Shown piece by piece: positions 1 through 8,863 of a DNA stretch of 64,000 nt. Source of the DNA: Uliginosibacterium aquaticum (GTDB lineage Bacteria; Pseudomonadota; Gammaproteobacteria; Burkholderiales; Rhodocyclaceae). The position numbers were made by a program, and so were the translations under genes. How positions within the stretch are numbered: position 1 is the first letter of the stretch; each line of letters opens with the position of its first letter. Under the pieces are notes generated by a model. It saw only the letters and a program-made list of their open reading frames with translations. It was not told the origin of the DNA and did no database searches. Location of the stretch: the NCBI RefSeq assembly GCF_012972705.2, contig NZ_JABCSC020000002.1, positions 62,001 to 126,000 of the forward strand, read 5' to 3'.

Positions 1-229
1 CCAGTAAATCTGTTGCCGGCAAAGACGCTGACGATGCCGACTCCACTGCCCGTTAATACGCCAAGGCTATATCAGATGTCAGCAGCAAGGCTTGATCTGC
101 ATGAGGCATCAAGAATAAGTGTCATGAGTGCCTTGCTGAGGCCAAAATGATGCCTGCCATTCTGGTTTCTGTTTTGACAGCGCACTACCGCCCCCCTTCC
201 ATTGGACATTTAACTACAGGAGTATTCCG

Positions 230-988
230 ATGATCGTATTTGTCACTGGCGCCACCGCCGGTTTTGGTGCCGCGATTACCCGCCGTTATCTGCGCGAAGG
301 CCACAAGGTGATTGCCGTCGGCCGCCGCGCCGAGCGCCTGCAAGCCCTGCAGGACGAGTTTCCTGGCCTGCCGCTGCATACCGCCGTGCTGGATGTCTGC
401 GACAAGCAGGCGGTTCAGGAGGTCATCGCGAATCTGCCGGCCGATTTTGCGCAAGTCGACATCCTGGTCAATAACGCCGGCCTGGCGCTCGGCGTCAGCC
501 CCGCCCACCAGGCTTCGCTGGATGACTGGGAGCGCATGATCGATACCAATGTGAAGGGGCTGATCTATGTCACCCATGCCCTATTGCCGGGCATGGTGGC
601 ACGGGGCCGCGGCCACATCGTCAATCTTGGTTCGGTGGCCGGCCACTACCCTTATCCGGGCGGCAACGTGTATGGCGGCACCAAAGCCTTCGTGCGGCAG
701 TTCAGCCTGAACCTGCGTGCGGATCTGGCTGGCACAGGCGTGCGCGCCACCGACATCGCCCCCGGTCTGTGCGGTGGCACCGAATTCTCGACCGTGCGCT
801 TTCATGGCGATCAGGCCAAAGCCGACGGCGTGTATGCCAATACGGACTTCCTCACCGCCGACGACATCGCCGAAACGGTTTACTGGAGCACCAGCCTGCC
901 ACGCCATGTGAATATTAACTTCATCGAGCTGATGCCCGGCAGCCAGGCCAGTGGGCCTTTCAACATCGTGCGTAATAAACAGGCCTGA
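230..988 (+). CDS. ydfG: NADP-dependent short-chain dehydrogenase, YdfG-like (3-hydroxy acid dehydrogenase)
   Basis: Classical SDR of 252 residues, the usual length for YdfG, which oxidises L-allo-threonine, serine and 3-hydroxypropionate-type 3-hydroxy acids with NADP in the cytoplasm. Visible motifs are the cofactor loop TGATAGFG (residues 6-13), NNAG (81-84), catalytic Ser135 and the YxxxK pair Tyr148/Lys152. The stretch MIDTN, the block AFVRQFSLNLR and the C-terminal HVNINFIELMP are characteristic of E. coli YdfG as I remember it, so orthology is likely. The start has a good AGGAG ribosome site about 8 bases upstream. It stands alone; the next gene converges on it. Confidence 0.92.
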   Translation: MIVFVTGATAGFGAAITRRYLREGHKVIAVGRRAERLQALQDEFPGLPLHTAVLDVCDKQAVQEVIANLPADFAQVDILVNNAGLALGVSPAHQASLDDWERMIDTNVKGLIYVTHALLPGMVARGRGHIVNLGSVAGHYPYPGGNVYGGTKAFVRQFSLNLRADLAGTGVRATDIAPGLCGGTEFSTVRFHGDQAKADGVYANTDFLTADDIAETVYWSTSLPRHVNINFIELMPGSQASGPFNIVRNKQA

Positions 989-1374
989 ACGCCTGCCAGG
1001 GATAGGGCTTAGCCGGCGCAAAGCCCTGCCTGAGCTCCTCTGCCGTAGCGCTGGCACCAGGGCATACGCAGGCGCTGCAGCAAGACGATCTACAGCGCAC
1101 TCAATCTTGTTGCCGGCAGCGCTCAGTAGTGCCTGTCTTTATGCCCGCCACGCTGCTGCGGGTGGTCAAGGAGCCCTCAAACAATTTGGACACATTGGGC
1201 ACATGGCGGAAATCTGCCGTGGCAGCAGCAGTCCGGCACCAGTAAACAATTTCTTATGTCTTCCAGCAGACCAGGAACTCAGCCGATAGCAATGCCGGGG
1301 CATTTGCTTCCTGCGTCAATCGCCGAGCGATGCTCACTCGGTCAGCGCAAAGGGCTCTGCCCCCTGACAAAATT
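989..1374. other. intergenic region, no gene seen
   Basis: This 386-base stretch lies between two convergent genes. Short open frames exist on both strands but none has a ribosome site or a recognisable product. I see no clear terminator stem with a T-run, no tRNA and no mobile-element end. Confidence 0.5.
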
Positions 1375-3009
1375 CTAGGCACTTTTTCCTGATGTAGCCT
1401 TCGCCAGAAACTCCATGAATTCTTCAATAGGCAAGGGGCGAGCAAAGAAATACCCCTGTCCATACTGGACGCCCATATCCCTCAACCGATTCGCCTGCTG
1501 CTCGTTCTCCACCCCTTCGGCAATAAGCTCAGCATTGACCGCTCGGGCTATTGCAACGATTTCCGGTATCAGGCTGGAGCGCAGGGAATCATCCTCCATA
1601 TCAAACACGAAAGATTTGTCGATTTTCAAGAAGTCCGGCGAGAGGCACTTGACCGTACCGAGGTTGGAGTAGCCAGTACCGAAATCATCTACAGAGATTA
1701 GGTAATCAGCCTCCCGCAAGCACCTGACCTCTTCAAACAAATCATCGCTCATGCCGTATTCGGTCACCTCAACATTCAAGCTCACGCCTTCCGGCCTTAT
1801 CGGCGTGAGCAGTGCAGTCAGTTTTTCGAAACGAATGTTTTCAGGGAAAAAATTGATCGCCACTTTAAAGAGACGCGCATCCGTAGAAACCGGATTTTTC
1901 GGCAGCGCATCGGCCAGCTCTCTCAGTGCGCGCAGAGAGACCGCCTGATCCAGTTGCCAACCCAGGCTACGCTCAAGAATCAGTGGGATCACCTTGTCGG
2001 GATAAATCACCTCCCCACCATCACGCAGGCGCATGAGTACTTCACAGCCCGCAACCCGGCCGGTCGTAAGCTCCATGATCGGCTGGTACATGCAAATGAT
2101 GTTCTCCGGCCGGCAAAGATCCGCAATCCGGTACGGCAGAGTCCTCAGAAGTCTGGCTCGTTGATGTGCCAGGCCGCCGGCCAATCCTCCTGTCAGGAAC
2201 GCAAGCAGGACAAGCCCGGAAAATATGCGGGAGTTATTGCGGAAGAGCTCTCGCAGAGAGATCTTGTTCTGAATGAAATATCCTGTGCCCGGAACATTGC
2301 TTTCCAGTGCCAGCACGCCGCGGCGCCAGTCGATTCGGCTCCAGAACTGTTGTTGACTCGAAAAACCCAGTTCGGAATGAAGCGGTGCCCAGGGTTCGGT
2401 TTCTTGAACGCGAGGGGCGCGCCACACGGGGCTCGCTTTGCCCGGAGAGACCCCTTCAGAGTCCATCCAGATCGAGTCAATACCTGAGTGCTGCATGAGT
2501 TCGGTGTTCGCATGCGAGTCCACCATAAGCATGAAATTCCCACGCGCCGTGAGCGAAACGACGACACGGCCTTCACCAAAACCGACGCTGTAATTAAGCC
2601 AGTTCCTGAAGCCGGTTCTGGTTACATTGGTGGGGGTCGGCAAGGGAGTTGGCTCGCTCAGCAGTCCTCCACTGGTCGTGCACAGAATGCGATCACGCGC
2701 ATCGACGATCCCTACGTCACGCAAGTAACGATATTGCAGCAGCAAGCCTCTCAAATGGGTCAGAGTCTCTTCACTGCAGCGCTCGAGGCGACTCTGCTCG
2801 AGTCTGGAAAAGGCTTGGTTCAGCTCGACAACGACCTGCTTGAGACGATCCGCCGTAAGCGCCTGGACGGCAACAGCCTGACGCCGCTCGTTAGCCAGAA
2901 TCCCCAGCGTGCCCAGCATGCTTACCAGCAGGGCCACACCCAGCCCCACCACGATACCGGCCGCACGGGCATGCCAGCCTCGGTACAGTTTCTTGTCTAG
3001 AGAAGCCAT
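1375..3009 (-). CDS. Membrane cyclic-di-GMP phosphodiesterase with CSS-motif sensor and EAL domain
   Basis: A 544-residue inner-membrane protein. A first transmembrane helix (about 18-38) and a second near 240-260 enclose a periplasmic CSS-motif domain: the Cys-Ser pair lies in RCSEETLTHLRGLL and a second Cys in DRILCTTSGG, the pair DsbA/DsbB control in E. coli Pdc enzymes. The C-terminal EAL domain retains catalytic elements: CEVLMRL (EVL instead of EAL, catalytic Glu kept), NFFPENI, EVTEY, DDFGTGYSN, LKIDKSF, AEGVE and QGYFFARP. It should therefore hydrolyse c-di-GMP to pGpG. There is no GGDEF domain. It is a single gene 123 bases downstream of the amidohydrolase operon on the same strand, so read-through is possible. 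Confidence 0.9.
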   Translation of the reverse strand: MASLDKKLYRGWHARAAGIVVGLGVALLVSMLGTLGILANERRQAVAVQALTADRLKQVVVELNQAFSRLEQSRLERCSEETLTHLRGLLLQYRYLRDVGIVDARDRILCTTSGGLLSEPTPLPTPTNVTRTGFRNWLNYSVGFGEGRVVVSLTARGNFMLMVDSHANTELMQHSGIDSIWMDSEGVSPGKASPVWRAPRVQETEPWAPLHSELGFSSQQQFWSRIDWRRGVLALESNVPGTGYFIQNKISLRELFRNNSRIFSGLVLLAFLTGGLAGGLAHQRARLLRTLPYRIADLCRPENIICMYQPIMELTTGRVAGCEVLMRLRDGGEVIYPDKVIPLILERSLGWQLDQAVSLRALRELADALPKNPVSTDARLFKVAINFFPENIRFEKLTALLTPIRPEGVSLNVEVTEYGMSDDLFEEVRCLREADYLISVDDFGTGYSNLGTVKCLSPDFLKIDKSFVFDMEDDSLRSSLIPEIVAIARAVNAELIAEGVENEQQANRLRDMGVQYGQGYFFARPLPIEEFMEFLAKATSGKSA

Positions 3010-3132
3010 CTCTCCGCTCCTTGATGCTTATTCATACCTGTTGTGCGCGCACCACTCTGGAACCGCAGAGACGCGTTCTCAGCAGAAACAGCCGCAGTGA
3101 GCGGGCCGTTTCTACTGCAGCCCTTGAATGAT

Positions 3133-5100
3133 TCAACGGCCGGCCAGATTCTCGCTGTACGCGAGTACAGCAAGCTGTGAAAGCTCTGCCAGATGGCAGG
3201 CCTCGTCACCATCATCATGAGCATGTTGGAACGACTCTGAGACCCGCTTGCCAAGCACAGCATTTGTCGTATTTCTTCCCCCAAATTTCGGCATCTCACC
3301 GCCTGGCTTTGCCCGGTATGCGGCTGGTACAGGGAATACGCGACCTTCAAACACCGTGCCCCACACCGGAATATCCTTCAGCTTCTTCGGGTCGACCTTG
3401 TATGGGTCGGCTTCCAGCACGGTCAGGTTGGCGATCTTGCCGGGCTTGATGCTGCCGAGCAGGTCTTCCTTGCGCCAGGAATAGGCGGCCTCTATTGTCA
3501 CGCCGCGCAAGGCTGCGTCCACCGAAATACGCTGCTCGGGCGCCGCCACGCGGCCGCTCTGGGTGATGCGATTGACCGCGGTCCAGGCCAGGTAGAGCGG
3601 GTCGCTCGGGGCCATCGGCAGATCGGAGTGGAAGGACAAATGCGGCGTCACCTTCAGCACCGAGGCGGCACGTACCATCTTGTCCGCACGTTCCTTGCCA
3701 AGGCCATCGGCATATTTGTCGGCAAAGGCGGTCGGATAATACGGATTGGCGCTGACAATGGCGCCGAGCTTGCCGATCTTGGCAATCTGCTGTTCGTTCG
3801 AGTTGGCGAAGTGCACCACCACAAAGCGGTGATCCTGCCGCGGCGCTTCCTTCATGCGCTTTTTCAGGGTAGCCAGCACCACCTCCAGCCCGAGGTCGCC
3901 GTTCACGTGCACATGGATCTGGTAGCCGGCATCCCAGAACAGCTTGGCGCGTTTCTCCAGTTCGGCCGGCGGAATGATCCACTCACCGTGGTGGCCGTCG
4001 GTATAGGGTTGCTTCATTTGCATCAGCTGAGAAATGATGGCGCCATCTGCGAACAGCTTGATCTGCTTCGGGAAGAACATCACCTTGCCGCCCGCGTCCT
4101 CGGGCGCCAGGGCGATGGTTTTCTCGACCTCGTCCAGACCGGCATCGAGGCCCACGCGATCAATGATGGCGCGACCATCCGCGAGGAAGGTGGTGTACAT
4201 CGGCACGCTGTCGGCGCCGAGGATCTGCTGGTAGAGCTTCCACATGTCTGGCGTGACGATCGCGCCCGGCTCGTTGTAGGCCGTGACCCCGTGCGAGTGC
4301 TCATAGGCCACCATCTGCCTGAGGCCAAAGCTCAGGCGCTCAGGCGAGGCCATCACCTTGAGGATCTTGCCGGCCACGAGATTCAGGCCCTGCTCCCAGA
4401 AATGGCCTTCGGCGAAGTTCGCCATCTTGCTGGCGTCACCTTTGCCGGTCACGTCCGCCTCGGTGATGTTCAGATACTTCAGCGCAGCGGTGTTCACGAT
4501 GAACTCATGACAGGAGCGTTGCCAGATGATGATCGGACGCGTGCTGCTGATCTGATCCAGCGTGGCGCGATCCAGCTTGCCATGCCAGAGCTTGTGGTAG
4601 CCCCAGCTGATCAGCGGCTCGTTCGGGTCTTTGAGGGCGGCATCGGCGGCCTTGAGGCGGCTGCGATACTCGGCTTCGCTGTTGGCTGCGAGGACGGTGC
4701 GGCCCGGCAGTGCCCAGTCTTCCGGCGCAATGATTTCGGTGGCCAGTGTCAGCGCACCGAGCACCGGGTGCAAGTGCTGATCGAGAAAGCCCGGCATGAT
4801 GATCTTGTCCTTGAAGCTCTCATCCACCCGCACGCTGCGCGTGCCCGCCTGGCGCTTGAGCTCTTCCACCGTGCCGACCGCGAGAATGCGCTTGCCGCTG
4901 ACGGCCACAGCCGCCGCCTCGGGCTGCTTCTTCTCCATGGTGATAACGCGCTTGGCGGGATAAATCACGATCTCGGCCTGCTGCGTGACCGGGGCCTCGG
5001 CCGGCATGATCAGGGCATTGGCAGCACCGTCAGCATGCGCCGCAAGGCTGGCCAGTACGGCGCTCAGCCCGAGCGCCAGACGAAAGTGTTGTGGCTTCAT
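3133..5100 (-). CDS. Exported amidohydrolase, YtcJ-like (amidohydrolase family 3), copy A
   Basis: A 655-residue metal-dependent hydrolase of the YtcJ/exoenzyme regulatory protein AepA group. A signal peptide (residues 1 to about 23, cleaved near AHADG) points to the periplasm. The first metal motif is DQHLHP (His109, His111) after IMPGF; IKLFADGAI, HVHVNGD, VVHFANSNE and HSDLPMAPSDP are the later TIM-barrel signatures. The C-terminal composite beta domain ends with KIANLTVLEADPYKV. The substrate of this family is usually unknown. It starts 29 bases after the outer-membrane barrel gene and is the last gene of the block. A related but clearly distinct second copy lies about 5 kb away in the same operon, so the two probably act on different substrates. 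Confidence 0.85.
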   Translation of the reverse strand: MKPQHFRLALGLSAVLASLAAHADGAANALIMPAEAPVTQQAEIVIYPAKRVITMEKKQPEAAAVAVSGKRILAVGTVEELKRQAGTRSVRVDESFKDKIIMPGFLDQHLHPVLGALTLATEIIAPEDWALPGRTVLAANSEAEYRSRLKAADAALKDPNEPLISWGYHKLWHGKLDRATLDQISSTRPIIIWQRSCHEFIVNTAALKYLNITEADVTGKGDASKMANFAEGHFWEQGLNLVAGKILKVMASPERLSFGLRQMVAYEHSHGVTAYNEPGAIVTPDMWKLYQQILGADSVPMYTTFLADGRAIIDRVGLDAGLDEVEKTIALAPEDAGGKVMFFPKQIKLFADGAIISQLMQMKQPYTDGHHGEWIIPPAELEKRAKLFWDAGYQIHVHVNGDLGLEVVLATLKKRMKEAPRQDHRFVVVHFANSNEQQIAKIGKLGAIVSANPYYPTAFADKYADGLGKERADKMVRAASVLKVTPHLSFHSDLPMAPSDPLYLAWTAVNRITQSGRVAAPEQRISVDAALRGVTIEAAYSWRKEDLLGSIKPGKIANLTVLEADPYKVDPKKLKDIPVWGTVFEGRVFPVPAAYRAKPGGEMPKFGGRNTTNAVLGKRVSESFQHAHDDGDEACHLAELSQLAVLAYSENLAGR

Positions 5101-5129
5101 GAGAAGTCTCCTTGCAAGTCATTCCAGAT

Positions 5130-5939
5130 TCAGCGGGGGAACAGCAGGGTCACGACGGCGCGCCCGCCCCAGCCTTGCGGGCCGGTTTCCGGGCTTTGGG
5201 CCCAGTAATGCGCACCCACAGTAAACTGCAGCGGCAGCTCGCCGATTTTCACGAGCTGACTGACTACCGCATGGATCGGCACGGACCACCTGTTGCTGGT
5301 CCAGTCATACGTCGATTCGGTAAAGAACGAGAAGGTTGTCTTGGTCGGCGTGATGTAGCTGACGAAAGGCTGAAGGAAGGTGGCATTCACTTCAGACCGG
5401 GACTCTTTGCCGGCAAAGGACCAGATGTGGTTGGTGAGGCCACCGTAGGTCCAGGATCCGCTCTGGATCAATGCCACCGCCGTGGGGCCTGCCCCCCACT
5501 TCTCGGTGCCCAGCAGCTTGTCGCTGGCGGTAGGGAGAAGGAAGACCGGCCCCACCCCCCAGATCATGCCGCCGGCAGTAGGGGCTTTGGGCGAGAAGAA
5601 CAGGCTCTGCACAATGTCACCGGTGCCGGACTGGCTGCCGGATTGCCCGGCGACATCCTTCTGCTCGATCAGGGGCAGGATGGTCCGTGAAATCAGGTTC
5701 CACTCCTGCCCCACGCTGAAGGGCACCACAGGCTGGATATTGAGCACCGAACGCTCGCCATTGGCGCTGCCGATCTTGTGGTCGTAGTTGAATTGCATGG
5801 GCACGCTGATCAGGGCCGCAACCGGATTGGCGAGCTGTTTGGCCAGATCGTGGCCATCGTCTTCAGCGCGGGCCGCTGCCGTGAAGAGGGTGGCGAAGCT
5901 TGCTGCGATCAGGCTCGTACGAAGGAGGCGTGTGTTCAT
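5130..5939 (-). CDS. Outer-membrane transporter-like beta-barrel ('neuromedin U'/transporter family)
   Basis: A protein of 269 residues with a clear signal peptide (cleaved after TAAARA). The rest is alternating hydrophobic/polar strands typical of a small outer-membrane barrel, ending in the aromatic VVTLLFPR. The string SVPMQFNYDHKIG near the mature N-terminus and TASDKLLGTEKWGAGPT in the middle are typical of proteins often annotated as 'transporter' or, misleadingly, 'neuromedin U'. I chose the internal Met at 5939 because the signal peptide starts there; an upstream in-frame extension would overlap the exchanger gene and has no secretion signal. Its place between an exchanger and two exported hydrolases suggests an outer-membrane channel for the operon substrate, which is inference. 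Confidence 0.8.
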   Translation of the reverse strand: MNTRLLRTSLIAASFATLFTAAARAEDDGHDLAKQLANPVAALISVPMQFNYDHKIGSANGERSVLNIQPVVPFSVGQEWNLISRTILPLIEQKDVAGQSGSQSGTGDIVQSLFFSPKAPTAGGMIWGVGPVFLLPTASDKLLGTEKWGAGPTAVALIQSGSWTYGGLTNHIWSFAGKESRSEVNATFLQPFVSYITPTKTTFSFFTESTYDWTSNRWSVPIHAVVSQLVKIGELPLQFTVGAHYWAQSPETGPQGWGGRAVVTLLFPR

Positions 5940-6009
5940 GATTTCAGGCTTTCGTTGAGAGTTGGAAAATCCGCTTGCGGAATACGATCTGGCAGGGTGC
6001 GCCCCCGCG

Positions 6010-7704
6010 TCAGGCAAGCGCGACAATGATTGGCCCCCACACGGCAAACAGCACGTTGGAGACGGCATAACAGACGGTGAAGCCGATGACCGGGGTCTGG
6101 CTCTGTGACTCCTCGATGATCGCGTTCATGGACGCGGCTTCGGTCTGGGCGCCGGCAAGCGCGCCAAGCAGGATCATGGGATGGAGCTTGAGCAGATAGC
6201 GCCCGACGTAAAAAGCCACGAGTGGGGGCACGAGCGTAATCACCACGCCGGCCAGTACAAGCGCCAAGCCGTGTTCCTGCATGGCGTGCACGGCCTTGGG
6301 GCCGGCCAGCAGCCCGACAACCGCCGCAAAAGCTGTCAGCCCCAACTCCGAGAAGGCCCATTGTGCTGCGGGTGGCAGATCGCCCACGGCGGGATAACGG
6401 GAATGCAGCCAGCCAAGGATCAGGGCAACCAGCAGAACACCACCGCCCACCCCCAACTCGATCGGCACCACACCGACATGTGCCGAAAGCAGCCCGAGCA
6501 GGGAGCCCAGCACCATGCCTGCGGTGTGCAGCGCGATGTCGCTTTTGTAATTGCTGGTCTTGACGCGACCGAAACGCGCAGCGAGCACGTCGACCGCTTC
6601 AGAGCGGCCGGAGATCTGAGCCACGTCACCACGCCGGAACACCGTGTTGGTCAGCAGCGGCAGATCGTAGCCCTGACGCGTGACCTTGTTCAGGAAGACT
6701 CCGTGCCGCGATACCGGACCGATCAGATGCTTGATCTCGCCAAGCGTCTTGTCGGCGAACTCGGCAGAGGTGAGCACCACTTCGAGTTGCTTGTGCGGAT
6801 AGGACAAGGCTGCCGGGCAGTCCTCCTCCGCGCCGATCCACGCCGCCAGGCTTCCAACGGCATCGCGACTGGCGGTAATGCCGACAACATCTCCCGCAGC
6901 GAGGACAAGACCCGGCTCGCGCTCCAGCACGCGCTCACCGCGCAGAACGCGTTCTATGCTCAGAGCTTCCCGGCGCGCCTCGAGCGCTTCGATGCTCAGC
7001 CCGCAAGCCAGCTTCCCAAGCTCAACGCGATGCGCCCGCACCACGATGCGCGTGTAGGGGGTGATCTCTCCGGACGAACGCTGTTCGCCCTGAGCACCGG
7101 CCAACTGGGCTTCAAGTTCGCGGGCCGAGGCTTTGAGGTCCACGCCCAGCAGACGCGGTGCGATGTTCCCCACGAAGATGATCAGGCCGACCGTGCCGAA
7201 AAGATATGAAATCGCATAGGCGATGGCCATGTGACTGTTCAGGTCGGCAATGCTCTGCGGATCGAGGTCGAGTTGCCCCAATGCGCTGGATGCCGTTCCC
7301 ATCATCGCGGTATCCGTCAGCGCCCCGGCACCGAGTCCGGCGGCAAAGCCGGCATCGAAGCCGAACACGTGATTCATCAACAGAATCACGCCCAGGCCGG
7401 TCACGCATAGCACGGTCGCAAAAATGACCAGCTTGAGGGTGCCCCGATTGAGGCTGCCAAAAAAACCGGGGCCGCTTTTGAAGCCGACCGCGTAGATGAA
7501 CAGGGCAAAGAACACCGACTTGAGTTCGTGCGGCACCTCAAGCCCGATCTGCCCGATCAGCAGACCGATCAGCAATGAGCCCGCGACGGGGCCGAGGTGA
7601 AACTTGCCAAGGCGGATACGCCCGACCAGGCAACCCAAAGAGATGGAGAGAAAGACCGCCACTTCCGGGTTGTGCCGTAGCGCACCGATCACGAAATCAA
7701 GCAT
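6010..7704 (-). CDS. AspT/YidE-type aspartate:alanine exchanger family transporter
   Basis: A 564-residue inner-membrane antiporter of the AAE family. Two hydrophobic blocks of about five or six helices flank a cytoplasmic insert (roughly 200-375) containing two TrkA-C/RCK_C domains, as in AspT. The family signatures FALFIYAVGFKSGPGF in the N-terminal block and GALAGAQTEAASMNAI in the C-terminal block are present. AspT exchanges aspartate for alanine, but there is no aspartate decarboxylase here, so the substrate is more likely an amino acid or carboxylate linked to the neighbouring amidohydrolases. Spacing is 35 bases from the DUF1254 gene and 70 bases to the barrel gene. Confidence 0.85.
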   Translation of the reverse strand: MLDFVIGALRHNPEVAVFLSISLGCLVGRIRLGKFHLGPVAGSLLIGLLIGQIGLEVPHELKSVFFALFIYAVGFKSGPGFFGSLNRGTLKLVIFATVLCVTGLGVILLMNHVFGFDAGFAAGLGAGALTDTAMMGTASSALGQLDLDPQSIADLNSHMAIAYAISYLFGTVGLIIFVGNIAPRLLGVDLKASARELEAQLAGAQGEQRSSGEITPYTRIVVRAHRVELGKLACGLSIEALEARREALSIERVLRGERVLEREPGLVLAAGDVVGITASRDAVGSLAAWIGAEEDCPAALSYPHKQLEVVLTSAEFADKTLGEIKHLIGPVSRHGVFLNKVTRQGYDLPLLTNTVFRRGDVAQISGRSEAVDVLAARFGRVKTSNYKSDIALHTAGMVLGSLLGLLSAHVGVVPIELGVGGGVLLVALILGWLHSRYPAVGDLPPAAQWAFSELGLTAFAAVVGLLAGPKAVHAMQEHGLALVLAGVVITLVPPLVAFYVGRYLLKLHPMILLGALAGAQTEAASMNAIIEESQSQTPVIGFTVCYAVSNVLFAVWGPIIVALA

Positions 7705-7739
7705 TACCCCCTCCGGGCTCCTGGATCATTCAAGAGCGA

Positions 7740-8771
7740 CTACTTGATTGGCATCGCTTTGGGGAAAGTCCAGCTTCCATCGAGAACTTCTGCTCTTGGA
7801 CGATAGAGCCGGACAAGGTAGTTCCAGCCCGGCATGATTCTGAGGTAGTTGCCTGCTTTCGGATCACCACCAAAATTCACCGTTATGCTGCCATCAGCAT
7901 TCGGCTTGGCGGTATAGCTATTCAGCGATATGGCATTGGTGGGCGGCTCATAAAATCCGTTTTTGTTGTACACGGTGATGGACCAGAATGCATCGACTGG
8001 TACATCTTTGACCGTCAGCTTGAACGGCGTCTTGCCATCATTTTTCTTCGGCACCTCCACCATATAGATCGCATCCTTTTCGGCATTGCCGAAGATGCCA
8101 CCTGCCGTACCAATGAAATGGCGCAGCTCGCCTACCTCGGCCTTGGTCCCGAACATCCTGCGGCTATCGGGAACCCAGGGCGTCATGGTCAGGATGGCCT
8201 TGCGAAGCGCGGACAAACTCTTCTGATCCCAGTTCGGCACCTCGAAACTGCCGGGGTCCGACTGAATGGCCTGGACGGCATCTTGCGCCTTGCGCATTTC
8301 CTCAATGTCCGCCGGATCATTCGGGTTCACCAATGTACGAACGGTTACCTGAATGTAGCGGGTCCCCATTTCCTCCTGGGTGAAGGTGTAAGTACCCGGC
8401 TCATAAATCACACGCTGAATGTAGTGGTCCTGATTGAAGACCAGGATTGACTGAAATCGCCCGTGCGTATCCGGCTTCACGATGGTGAGCGGCTGGGTCA
8501 GATCGAACACCCCCGTGCTGTAAGGGGTGTCCCGGTTCATGCGGATCACAAGTTGTTTGTCCACATCCACCGGACCGCGCTCATGGTGGAACTTGCCAAA
8601 TGCGCCTTGTTCGTAGCGTTGCTTGAAGTAGCGATCTGTCTCTGCACGTACAAAGGTGTCGACTGTGACGGGAATCGGCTTCACTTCGACAGGTGCAGCC
8701 TGAGCAATTGGCACATGCAAGAAAGTGCCCAAAACCATCATGGCGCAACCGACAAATATATTTTTACTCAT
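7740..8771 (-). CDS. Exported DUF1254/DUF1214 protein
   Basis: A 343-residue secreted protein. The signal peptide MSKNIFVGCAMMVLGTF is cleaved near AQAAPVE. The DUF1254 part (about 30-150) contains RMNRDTPYSTGVFDL and the DUF1214 part at the C-terminus contains AFWSITVYNKNGFYEP and the closing NYLVRLYRPRAEVLDGSW, both highly characteristic. The function of this family is unknown; its members are often found next to hydrolases and transporters. I placed the start at the Met with an AAAGGG ribosome site rather than at a more upstream Met that lacks one. It sits between amidohydrolase copy B and the exchanger in a same-strand block. Confidence 0.85.
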   Translation of the reverse strand: MSKNIFVGCAMMVLGTFLHVPIAQAAPVEVKPIPVTVDTFVRAETDRYFKQRYEQGAFGKFHHERGPVDVDKQLVIRMNRDTPYSTGVFDLTQPLTIVKPDTHGRFQSILVFNQDHYIQRVIYEPGTYTFTQEEMGTRYIQVTVRTLVNPNDPADIEEMRKAQDAVQAIQSDPGSFEVPNWDQKSLSALRKAILTMTPWVPDSRRMFGTKAEVGELRHFIGTAGGIFGNAEKDAIYMVEVPKKNDGKTPFKLTVKDVPVDAFWSITVYNKNGFYEPPTNAISLNSYTAKPNADGSITVNFGGDPKAGNYLRIMPGWNYLVRLYRPRAEVLDGSWTFPKAMPIK

Positions 8772-8863
8772 GCCCAACCCTTTCTTGATATGCCGTTTGC
8801 GCGTGCATTTTTGATGCATCCGATTTTCAAAAAATCGGGCCGACCGTTTTTTGAGAAGCTGAA

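Noticed and set aside
3628-5208. 526-residue open frame on the plus strand
   Set aside because: Antisense to the amidohydrolase A gene; composition (His/Arg/Gly-rich) is that of a GC-rich shadow and it has no ribosome site or domain.
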